A stretch of DNA of 64,000 nucleotides from Intrasporangiaceae bacterium URHB0013 (GTDB lineage: Bacteria; Actinomycetota; Actinomycetes; Actinomycetales; Dermatophilaceae). The stretch's first letter is position 1; every line of letters begins with the position of its first letter. The notes under the pieces are model-generated. The model worked only from the letters and a program-made list of their open reading frames with translations, ran no database searches and had not been told where the DNA came from. Positions 57,164-64,000 of the stretch are shown here, in pieces. The translations under genes were made by a program, and so were the position numbers. The DNA lies in the NCBI GenBank assembly GCA_000620545.1, contig JIBA01000018.1, positions 124,001-188,000 of the forward strand, read 5' to 3'.

Positions 57164-58044
57164 GAGGACCGCGCCCCGCGGCGACTGGCCGAGCGGGTCG
57201 AGGTGTGGTCAGCCCGCCGGGCGGCAGCCGCGACACGCCTTCGAGCGGGTGCGGAGGTGACCGTGGTCGTCCTCCGATGCAGGGCCCAAGCACCCAGCCC
57301 AAGGAGGAAGGTGACGGCGTACCGGACCCACTCGGACCCGGGCTCCAGGAGCACCGACGACGCGTTGAACGTCGCGTGGATCAGGCCGAGGGCGAGGATG
57401 CTGCGGTGCCCCCACTCGTCGAACGCCCCGATGATCAGACGCATCCCGACGCCGGACACGACCATCACGCCGATGTTGTAGGCGACGTCCCCGATGCCGT
57501 GTGCGCCGTAGAGGCTGAGCGGCAGGTGCACGCCGGTGAAGGCGAGGGCCGTGACAACGCTGCCGCCGGCGAACCCCCAGCGCGCCATCGCGCGGCGCTG
57601 CACGAAGCCAGCCCAGGCCATCTCCTCCCACAGGTTCACGACGACCAGGCTGGACAGCACGTTCATGACGGCCAGGTTGACCACGAACGACGCAGTCAGG
57701 GGAACGCCGACTCCGAGCAGGGCTGCCACTCCGGCGACGGCGCCGGGGATCATCACGGCAGCCGGGAGCAGGACCCACAGCGGTCGTGGGGGCCGCACGG
57801 TATCGCGCAGCAGCTGGCGCATCGACGCGGTCGGGTCGCGCCGTGTGAGTACCACAGAGGGCAGGACCAGACCGAGGAACAGCGTGCCGAGCACGAACGG
57901 CTCGACCGGCATGTCGAGGAGGAACGGGATCGTCAGCAGGACCCACCCGACCGGGAGGGCGACGGTGACGAACTGGATGAGGGGTTTGAGGTCGGGGTTG
58001 TCGGCGACCCGAGCTGTGGAGGTCGTGACGGTGTGGCTGTTCAT
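57160..58044 (-). CDS. CPBP-family intramembrane metalloprotease
   Basis: A 294-residue polytopic membrane protein of the CAAX-protease/bacteriocin-processing family. Motif 1 is NLWEEMAWAGFVQRR (paired glutamates with the following Arg), motif 2 FTGVHLPLSL, and motif 3 LIHATFN, supplying the metal histidines. The C-terminal 40 residues are Arg/Ser-rich and cytosolic. Members process peptides or give self-immunity to bacteriocins. It is the first gene of the leftward coupled operon with PhzF-like and ABC-2 exporter genes. Confidence 0.89.
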   Translation of the reverse strand: MNSHTVTTSTARVADNPDLKPLIQFVTVALPVGWVLLTIPFLLDMPVEPFVLGTLFLGLVLPSVVLTRRDPTASMRQLLRDTVRPPRPLWVLLPAAVMIPGAVAGVAALLGVGVPLTASFVVNLAVMNVLSSLVVVNLWEEMAWAGFVQRRAMARWGFAGGSVVTALAFTGVHLPLSLYGAHGIGDVAYNIGVMVVSGVGMRLIIGAFDEWGHRSILALGLIHATFNASSVLLEPGSEWVRYAVTFLLGLGAWALHRRTTTVTSAPARRRVAAAARRADHTSTRSASRRGARSS

Positions 58045-58398
58045 GAGGGGCTCCTGCGGTTGGGGTGTGAAGGAGTGGCTGGAGCACTACGCGCCTCGGC
58101 GCGGTGATGCATCCACCCGGTTGGGTTGCCGGGATCTCCTTGGGCCGCTACTGCCTCAGCGGTGGATCCCGGCGTGAGTTTTCGTGGGCTTTCACTCGCG
58201 GTGTTTTCAGCGTTCATCGCGACGCTTTCCTGGTCCTGTCCGGCCGCTGTCCAGGCAACCCGGCCCGTAGTGGTGCACCGGCTGGTCGTGGCTCACGGGC
58301 TGGCCCCGATCGCCGGCTCGCCGTCCGGACAGACCTCGGACAGGAAGCTGCTGCACCCTGAAACCAGGTGTCACCGGCGATTGGCGAAGGAGCACGAC
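58045..58398. other. 354-base divergent intergenic region
   Basis: Lies between the leftward CPBP operon and the rightward metal chaperone gene, so promoters for both are expected here. Around 58180-58230 the base composition is less GC-rich than the neighbouring genes. An open frame continues upstream from the chaperone to 58126, but without a start signal or domain. I see no certain operator. Confidence 0.5.
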
Positions 58399-58617
58399 AT
58401 GCGGGACCTTCACCTGCTCGTCGTCGGCATGGGCTGCCGGCGGTGCGTTCGCGATGTCACTGCGCGGCTGCGCGATGTCCCGGGTGTCGAGAGGGTCGTG
58501 GCCGACGCGTCGACGAACCGAGTTCAGCTTGCCGGGTCCATGAGTCGTGCCGACGTACTCGCAGCCCTTGCCGGCGCCGACTTCGTGGTGCGTCTCGGCG
58601 CGGAGCCGCCCGCGTGA
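58399..58617 (+). CDS. CopZ-like heavy-metal-associated protein
   Basis: A 72-residue HMA-domain protein: VVGMGCRRCVRDVTARLRDV carries the CxxC metal site (C-R-R-C) at the expected place, followed by VERVVADASTNRVQLAG. It resembles copper chaperones, though the usual M-x-C-x-x-C reads M-G-C-R-R-C. ATG at 58399 follows GAAGGAG. No P-type ATPase is beside it. Confidence 0.82.
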   Translation: MRDLHLLVVGMGCRRCVRDVTARLRDVPGVERVVADASTNRVQLAGSMSRADVLAALAGADFVVRLGAEPPA

Positions 58618-58786
58618 CTGTGAACGCTTAGGCTGTCGCGCCGCGGTGATCGCGGCCTTGGGCGCCGTCCCGCGTGGTTCTTGACACGCCCCAGGACGGC
58701 CATCGAAGAAGTGGCGAGGATCGTTGCCGCAATCTGCCGAGTCGCGAGACGATTCACACAGTGACGCGACCACGGGGAGAGGCCAA

Positions 58787-61700
58787 GTGACCAGCCTGCG
58801 TTTTCGTCTGCTGGGACCGACCGAGGTCCTGGTCGACGGCCGGCCAGCGACCTTGCCCGGGGGGGCTGAGCGGGCTCTGCTGGTCCTGTTGCTGCTCTCC
58901 CCCGGCCAGACCATCCCGGCGACGACGCTGATCGACCGGCTCTGGTCGGAGTCCTCGCTTCCGGTGGATCCGATGAACGCGCTGCAGATCCGTGTCTCCA
59001 AGCTGCGCCGCGCAATCGCCGGACTCGACGGGGAGTTGGTCACTCGTGAGCGGCTCGGGTACCGGATCAACGTCGACCCGTCCGCGATCGACTCGGAGCA
59101 GTTCGTCGACATGCTCCGCGGTGCGCGAGCACGGGCCACCGCCGCAGCGGGCGACTACACGGACGACGAGCTGAGCGCGTACGACGAGGCACTCGCGCTC
59201 TGGGATGGCGACCCGCTGTCCGACTTCAGCACCGAGCAGTGGGCAGTGGCCGAGGCAGTGCGGCTCAGCGAGCTGCGGCTCGCCGCACTGACCGAACGCA
59301 CCCAGATCGCCCTAGCCCTGGGCAGGCACCTGGAAGTCGTCGGTGAACTGGAGTCCGTGGTGGCGAAGGATCCCATGCGGGAGTCTCTGGTGGGCCTGCT
59401 CATGACCGCCCTCTACCGCAGCGGGCGACAGGCGGATGCCCTCGAGGTGTACGCGCGTACCCGTCGGGTCCTGGACGAGGAGCTCGGTCTCGAGCCGTCG
59501 GCGTCGTTGCGGTCCCTGCACGAGAGGGTGCTGCGCCAGGATGCGTCCCTAGGAGGCCCCAGTGACACTTCGCTCGCCCCGCCGATCGGCCTCGCGGGAC
59601 CGGGACGAAGGCGCCAGGAACTCAGCCAGCAGGTGTTGGGGACGCTGCCGAGCGTCGTTCGTCCACTGATCGGGAGAGACGACCAGCTCGCCGAGCTGAG
59701 CCGCCTGCTGGATCGGGAACGGCTGGTGACGCTCGTAGGGCCTGGGGGCGCCGGCAAGACCACGCTCGCCCTGGCCGCCGCGGTGCAGGCCAGGCCGGCC
59801 TTTCCCGACGGGACGTTCGGAGTGCGGCTCGCGCCGGTCAACGATCCACGACAGGTGCCCGTGGCGGTCGCCGAGGCTCTTGGGGTTCCCCTGGACGGAG
59901 CGGCTGCCGACCGTGACGTGGGTGACCGGCTCCTGCGATTTCTCGAGCGTCGGCACCTGCTTCTTCTGCTCGACAACTGCGAGCACGTGGTGGACGCTGT
60001 CGCCAGCCTGGTCGACGACCTACTGGGCCGCTGCCCGGCGCTCACGGTGCTCACCACGAGCCGCGAGGCACTCGCCGTCCCCGACGAGCTCCAGCTTCTG
60101 GTCGGTCCCCTCGAGACCGCACCCGAGGGCACGGCCGACTCCGCCGTCCTCGACTACCCCGCCGAGACACTGTTCGTCGAGCGAGCCCGGATGGTGCGTC
60201 CGGGACTGGCGCTCGAGCCGGGTGACCTACTCTCAGTGTCGCGCATCGCGCGGTCCCTCGACGGGCTTCCGCTCGCCATCGAGTTGGCCGCGGCGCGGGT
60301 GGCGTCGATGTCGCCCGCGGAGATCGCCGACCGCCTCGCTCACAGGTTCGTCCTGCTGACCACCGGCGCGCGCACTGCGGAGGCACGACAGCAGACGCTG
60401 CGGGCGACGGTCGACTGGAGCTACGCCCTGCTCAGCCAGACCGAGCAGGTGGTCTTCAACCGGCTCTCCGTCTTCAGGGGAGGCTGGACCCTCGCGGCCG
60501 CCGAGGCGGTCGTCAGCGACACGGAGATCCCCGCCGGGCAGGTGCTGGATACCATCGGCCGCCTGGTGGAGCGGTCCCTGGTCGTCGTGCTTCCCGGCCG
60601 GTCCACCCGCTACCGGATGCTTGAGACGTTGCGCGAGTACGCCCACGAGCGGCTCGTCGACTCCGACGAGGAATCCACGATGAGCGCGCGGCACGCCGAA
60701 CACTTCCGTCACTTCGTCGAGGGCGGTGACACAGCCCTTCGAGGGCACGGACAGCGAGAGGCCCTGCGGAGCTTGCGAGCCGAGCAGCCGAACGTCCGCG
60801 CCGCCCTGTCCTTCCTGGGCGGGCCATCCGGTGACCCCGACGCGGCCCTTCGTATGGGTGGCTCCCTCGGACTGTTCTGGCACCTCGGGCGCCACCTCGA
60901 GGGGCGTGAGACCTTGAATCGTCTTCTCGACCACGCCCCTGATGCGTCGCCCGAGGCTCGAGCAAGGTCGCTCCAGGCAGTGTCCTTGGTCGAGCGGCCG
61001 CGTGCGTGCCTCGTGCATCCCAGCCCTCGGTGCGCCGAGGCAGCGCTCGAGAGCCTCACGATCTTCGAAAAGCTGGGAGACCCGTCGCGTGCCGCCCTGT
61101 CCCGGGTCCTGCTGGCGGTCGAGGGCGTCACCGGTCTCGAACCCGAGCAGTCCCGCACCCTGCTCGCCGAGGCGGAGGACCAGTTCGACCGCGACGGGGA
61201 CGCCTGGGGAAAGGCCGTCATCGGATTCGTGCGGATGGAGACGGCACTCAAGAACGGGGACGAGGAGGCGGCCGTCCCGACCGGGCGCGCCACAGCCGGC
61301 GCCTTCCGCGAGCTCGATGACCCTTGGGGTCTCTCCGCGATCCTTTACCACCTCGGTTGGGGCCTGCGGCAGTTCGGGCGGTACGAGCAGGCCGCTCGAG
61401 TGCTGGAGGAGGCCATCGACGTGGCCGCGGGCGCCGGGCTGTACAACACGGTGCAGTGGGCCCTCGCGGATCTCGGCGTCACCCAGCTCCACTTGGGTGA
61501 ACGGGCTGGTGCCAGGGACGCGTTCGACCGTGCCGGCGCAGCTGCCGAGCACGTCGGTGACGGCGCAGGAACGATCTTGGCCGAGTACGGCTACGGGCTG
61601 CTCGCTCAGACCGCGGGGGAATGGCGCGAGGCACGTAGGCGGTACACGGACGCCATGAGAGGCTTCGCCGAGCTGGGAACCCCCGTACCAGAGGGGCTGG

Positions 61701-62002
61701 CCATGGCAGGTCTCGCCCGGTGTGATGAAGCGGATCGGGATTTCGCATCGGCTCGGCAGCGGTATGAGGACGTGCTTGAAACCGGCCGACGAGTGGGCGA
61801 ACAGTCCTTGACCGCCATGGCCCTCGAAGGTCTCTCCCGCTTGGCTGTCGCGCGTGGAGACGGCCGAGCTGCCCACGACCTGGCGAGTCAGGCGTCCCGG
61901 GTGCGGACCAGCTTTGGACGGCCGGCGCCGCCACACGAGCGCCTAGACATGGCCGGCCTTCTGGCTGGACAACCCCGATGGGGACGCGCAGGCGTTGACT
62001 GA
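58787..62002 (+). CDS. AfsR/SARP-type regulator with ATPase and TPR domains
   Basis: A 1071-residue regulator with the same plan as the one at 36734. Winged helix (1-95, with LIDRLWSESSLPVDPMNALQ), activator domain (about 100-250), NB-ARC ATPase with P-loop GPGGAGKT (318-325) and LLLLDNCEHVVDAV, then TPR-like helices. The GTG at 58787 is preceded by GGGGAGAGG. Downstream lies only a convergent phosphatase gene, so its targets are elsewhere or upstream. The two AfsR-like proteins differ clearly in sequence and are not a recent duplication. Confidence 0.92.
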   Translation: MTSLRFRLLGPTEVLVDGRPATLPGGAERALLVLLLLSPGQTIPATTLIDRLWSESSLPVDPMNALQIRVSKLRRAIAGLDGELVTRERLGYRINVDPSAIDSEQFVDMLRGARARATAAAGDYTDDELSAYDEALALWDGDPLSDFSTEQWAVAEAVRLSELRLAALTERTQIALALGRHLEVVGELESVVAKDPMRESLVGLLMTALYRSGRQADALEVYARTRRVLDEELGLEPSASLRSLHERVLRQDASLGGPSDTSLAPPIGLAGPGRRRQELSQQVLGTLPSVVRPLIGRDDQLAELSRLLDRERLVTLVGPGGAGKTTLALAAAVQARPAFPDGTFGVRLAPVNDPRQVPVAVAEALGVPLDGAAADRDVGDRLLRFLERRHLLLLLDNCEHVVDAVASLVDDLLGRCPALTVLTTSREALAVPDELQLLVGPLETAPEGTADSAVLDYPAETLFVERARMVRPGLALEPGDLLSVSRIARSLDGLPLAIELAAARVASMSPAEIADRLAHRFVLLTTGARTAEARQQTLRATVDWSYALLSQTEQVVFNRLSVFRGGWTLAAAEAVVSDTEIPAGQVLDTIGRLVERSLVVVLPGRSTRYRMLETLREYAHERLVDSDEESTMSARHAEHFRHFVEGGDTALRGHGQREALRSLRAEQPNVRAALSFLGGPSGDPDAALRMGGSLGLFWHLGRHLEGRETLNRLLDHAPDASPEARARSLQAVSLVERPRACLVHPSPRCAEAALESLTIFEKLGDPSRAALSRVLLAVEGVTGLEPEQSRTLLAEAEDQFDRDGDAWGKAVIGFVRMETALKNGDEEAAVPTGRATAGAFRELDDPWGLSAILYHLGWGLRQFGRYEQAARVLEEAIDVAAGAGLYNTVQWALADLGVTQLHLGERAGARDAFDRAGAAAEHVGDGAGTILAEYGYGLLAQTAGEWREARRRYTDAMRGFAELGTPVPEGLAMAGLARCDEADRDFASARQRYEDVLETGRRVGEQSLTAMALEGLSRLAVARGDGRAAHDLASQASRVRTSFGRPAPPHERLDMAGLLAGQPRWGRAGVD

Positions 62003-62188
62003 CGACAACGTCGAGCGCTGGCTGGCTCGCCCCGGTGCAAGCGCGCGCAGCGCGACCCGCGGCGATGAGACGAACGGATGCTCGCGCGCAGGGAATGACT
62101 CAGCGCCGGAGGCCACCCCAACGTCGCGGGCGCCGCCCCTGACGAAGCGGGGCGCGAGCCCACACCGAGGCGGCCGCCGTGGGGACGG

Positions 62189-62220
62189 GAGCCGCCGCCG
62201 GGTGACCCGGGCGGCGGCTC
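62189..62220. terminator. Bidirectional hairpin between convergent genes
   Basis: An 11-base perfect stem (62189-62199 with 62210-62220) extended by an inner GGG/CCC pair lies between the AfsR-like stop and the PhoX-like stop. Position and strength fit a terminator for both genes, although no U-run follows on either side. Confidence 0.6.
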
Positions 62221-62252
62221 TCGTCGGTCAGCTCGATGCGGAGTTCCGGTCG

Positions 62253-63680
62253 TTACGGGCTCGGCCAGGCGGATGCATTGCTGGGGCGGGCCCAAGGCCC
62301 GGTGATCGCGAACACGTATCCGGGCGACTGGATGTTGGCGAACAGCACCCGGCCGTCGGCGCTGAAGGCAGGGCCGGTGAACTCGCTGTCGTTGAGGTCG
62401 TTACGGGCGAGCGGGTAGGACTTGCCCTGGTCGGTGACCCCGACCAGGTGCTGGATGCCCTCGCCGTCCTCGGCGAGGATGATGCCGCCGTAGGGCGAGA
62501 GCGTCATGTTGTCGGGGCCGTCGTAGTTGTCGGTGTCGACGTCGGGGTCGGGGTTGACCGCGAAGATCGTCTTGAGCGTCACGGTCTCGGCCTCGGGGTC
62601 GTAGAACCAGACCTGACCGTCGTGCTCGTTGGCGCTGCCGTCGCTGTTGCGGGCGAAGCTGGCGACGAAGTAGGCACCGCCGTCACCCCACCAAGCTCCC
62701 TCGAGCTTGCGGCTGCGGGTGATCTCGTCGTCGGCGAACTGTTGGCGCACCGAGGTCGTCCGGGCGTCGCGGTCTGGGACGGTCTTCCACTGCACCTTGT
62801 AGCGGGTGCCCGGCTGCGTCGCCAAGGACAGGTCCGGGATGTGCCTCTGGCCGCGGTAACAGCTCATCGCCTCAAGCTGGCCCGCGGTTCCACCGCCGTC
62901 GGCGAGTGCGAGCTCCCGCAAGGCGTCCTTGCCGCCGGTGAACCCCGTCGGAGGCGTCCATCGGTAGTAGAGGCCGTTGGGGCCGCCCGCGTCCTCGGTC
63001 TCGTAGATGGTGTGGGTGCCCGGGTCGACCGCAACCGCCTCGTGGGAGAAGCGGCCAAGGAACTTCAGTGGGACCGGGCTTTTGCCCACGTTGGCCGCCT
63101 GGCTGTCCGGGTCGACCTCGAACACGTAGCCGTGGTCCTTCAGGTAGCGGCCGCCCTTGCGCTGCTCCGTCTCCTCACAGGTCAACCACGTGCCCCACGG
63201 GGTCTCCCCTCCCGCGCAGTTGTTGTGCGTGCCGGCAACGCTGGTGTACTCCCGGACCCGGTTGCCCTCCGCGTCCACCTCGATGTTCGACGTGCCGCCG
63301 CGCGCGCCTTCGTCGTAGGTCAGGCCGGCCAGCGCCGGAACCGGGAACGGCTCGCTGCCGCCGATCTCGTGATTGTTGACGAGTGTCGAGCCGTTACCTC
63401 GCGCAAATACACCGGTCCCGTCCGGGTCGCTCGCGGTCGGGATGCCGTCCGCGGTCGGCGTCACCCCACTCTGCGTGACGATGCGGTAGGAGAACCCCGC
63501 GGGGAGCGACAGTAGGCCCTTCGGGTCCGGGACGAGCGGCCCGTAGCCGACGGACGAGCGCGGTGCGGCCTGGGCGCTACCGGACCCGGTGATCACATCG
63601 ATGCTGCCGCTGATCGCGATGCCGAGCCCAGTGGCAGCGGCTCCACCGAGGAAGTTGCGGCGGTTGACTGACGAAGACAT
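62253..63680 (-). CDS. Tat-exported PhoX-like alkaline phosphatase
   Basis: A 475-residue protein of the PhoX/DUF839 family. The N-terminus is a Tat signal (NRRNFLGGAAATGLGIAISG, then SAQAA cleavage region). The mature beta-propeller shows TWLTCEETEQRKGG, RFSHEAVAVDPGTHTIYETE and a late DGPDNMTLSPYGGIILAEDG, the motifs around the iron-calcium centre. PhoX enzymes release phosphate from organic esters outside the cell. The ATG at 63680 has GAGGGG upstream. No Pho-box was identified with confidence. Confidence 0.9.
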   Translation of the reverse strand: MSSSVNRRNFLGGAAATGLGIAISGSIDVITGSGSAQAAPRSSVGYGPLVPDPKGLLSLPAGFSYRIVTQSGVTPTADGIPTASDPDGTGVFARGNGSTLVNNHEIGGSEPFPVPALAGLTYDEGARGGTSNIEVDAEGNRVREYTSVAGTHNNCAGGETPWGTWLTCEETEQRKGGRYLKDHGYVFEVDPDSQAANVGKSPVPLKFLGRFSHEAVAVDPGTHTIYETEDAGGPNGLYYRWTPPTGFTGGKDALRELALADGGGTAGQLEAMSCYRGQRHIPDLSLATQPGTRYKVQWKTVPDRDARTTSVRQQFADDEITRSRKLEGAWWGDGGAYFVASFARNSDGSANEHDGQVWFYDPEAETVTLKTIFAVNPDPDVDTDNYDGPDNMTLSPYGGIILAEDGEGIQHLVGVTDQGKSYPLARNDLNDSEFTGPAFSADGRVLFANIQSPGYVFAITGPWARPSNASAWPSP

Positions 63681-63835
63681 GTGGATTGCCCCTCGAAAGG
63701 TTGTTGGTCGGAAGTCCTATCCCATGCTGGATTGGGGCCGGGTTCACCCAACACGGGATGGCGGCATGGTGAACGCTGGCGTGCAAGAACGTGCCAACCC
63801 ACCGATGACGTGATCTGTCGAACGCGTCGGCCCGT

Positions 63836-64000
63836 CGAAAGGAGAGCGCTGGTCTTCCGGGCCCAGGACGAGGCTGCGGGCTGGACACACACGAACGACA
63901 TGCCGCGCTCGGCGGCGAGCTGCGCGAGGACCATCCACGGGTGTCCGGTCGGCTCACACGCGACCGTGACGCCGGCGAACCCTGCTCGGGACGCACGGTC
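63836..64000 (-). pseudogene. IS110-family transposase remnant
   Basis: Translated leftward from the window edge, the sequence gives an IS110 transposase segment: GVTVACEPTGHPWMVLAQLA followed by ERGMSFVCVQPAASSWARK, which in intact copies continues into an SED/DKTD region. Here similarity stops near 63845 and an out-of-frame echo (PEDQRSPFD) suggests a frameshift. Only about 155 bases then separate it from the phosphatase gene, so the C-terminal two thirds are missing. The N-terminal part may lie outside the window. Confidence 0.75.

Noticed and set aside
36734-62002. Idea that the AfsR-like regulators mark an antibiotic cluster in the window
   Set aside because: No synthase, synthetase or tailoring gene set is present between them; the lone PhzF-like gene has no phenazine partners.
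1-64000. tRNA, rRNA or CRISPR arrays
   Set aside because: No regularly spaced repeats, cloverleaf-like segments or rRNA blocks were recognised by eye; a dedicated scan was not possible.

Overview
The window is high-GC, densely coded DNA from an actinobacterium. Pointers are many GTG and TTG starts, several apparently leaderless starts, F420- and mycothiol-type enzyme families (luciferase-like oxidoreductase, Ddn-type reductase, DinB/DUF664), a DesA3-type desaturase with its reductase, PucR and ANTAR proteins, an ECF41 sigma factor and two AfsR/SARP-type regulators. A Micrococcales-type soil or plant-associated organism is my guess; no rRNA or other marker in the window fixes the genus. I recognised no tRNA, rRNA or CRISPR array.

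Layout. 1-3344: acyl desaturase (cut by the left edge), its flavin/[2Fe-2S] reductase, and a divergent PucR regulator. 3411-24848: the most striking part, a locus that looks built to consume hydroxyproline-rich, arabinosylated glycopeptides. A leftward, translationally coupled operon encodes a cytoplasmic GH127 beta-L-arabinofuranosidase, a complete five-component peptide ABC importer, a proline iminopeptidase-like hydrolase and an Xaa-Pro aminopeptidase. A GntR/FCD regulator follows rightward, then a full trans-4-hydroxy-L-proline pathway (three-subunit D-hydroxyproline dehydrogenase, DapA-family deaminase, 4-hydroxyproline epimerase, alpha-ketoglutarate semialdehyde dehydrogenase), then a Tat-exported GH127/GH146-like enzyme with a LamG-type domain inserted in its catalytic domain. 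A short palindrome (GTRA-N4-TYAC) precedes all four transcription units, with one mismatch at the last. Both glycosidase promoters also carry a LacI-type operator (TGTTARCGYTCACA).

25121-36611: single genes: glutaminase, DinB-like protein, stand-alone ANTAR protein, DGPF/YciI protein, GNAT acetyltransferase, F420-type luciferase-like enzyme, a fused heterodimer-type ABC exporter with one degenerate ATP site, a polyol dehydrogenase, and a divergent glutamyl-tRNA reductase paralogue. 36734-49656: an AfsR-like regulator divergent from a small unknown gene and a DUF4386-like membrane protein; a Tat-escorted FAD sugar dehydrogenase pair; DUF1801 and VOC proteins; an ECF41 sigma factor coupled to a carboxymuconolactone decarboxylase-like gene; a Ddn-type reductase; a lipoprotein with an endonuclease/exonuclease/phosphatase fold; a CocE-type hydrolase.

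49727-64000: an orphan Imm5-like protein, a LuxR/LAL regulator, a leftward coupled operon (CPBP protease, PhzF-like, ABC-2 exporter) followed by a DUF4396 membrane protein, a CopZ-like chaperone, a second AfsR-like regulator, a Tat-exported PhoX-like phosphatase, and an IS110 transposase remnant at the right edge.

Proposed flow of the central locus: the exported glycosidase trims arabinose from hydroxyproline-rich glycopeptides outside the cell; the ABC importer takes up the peptides; the cytoplasmic GH127 removes remaining beta-L-arabinofuranose; the two peptidases attack imino-acid bonds; and free hydroxyproline is converted to alpha-ketoglutarate. Gene families and site motifs are read from sequence; the integrated physiology is inference.
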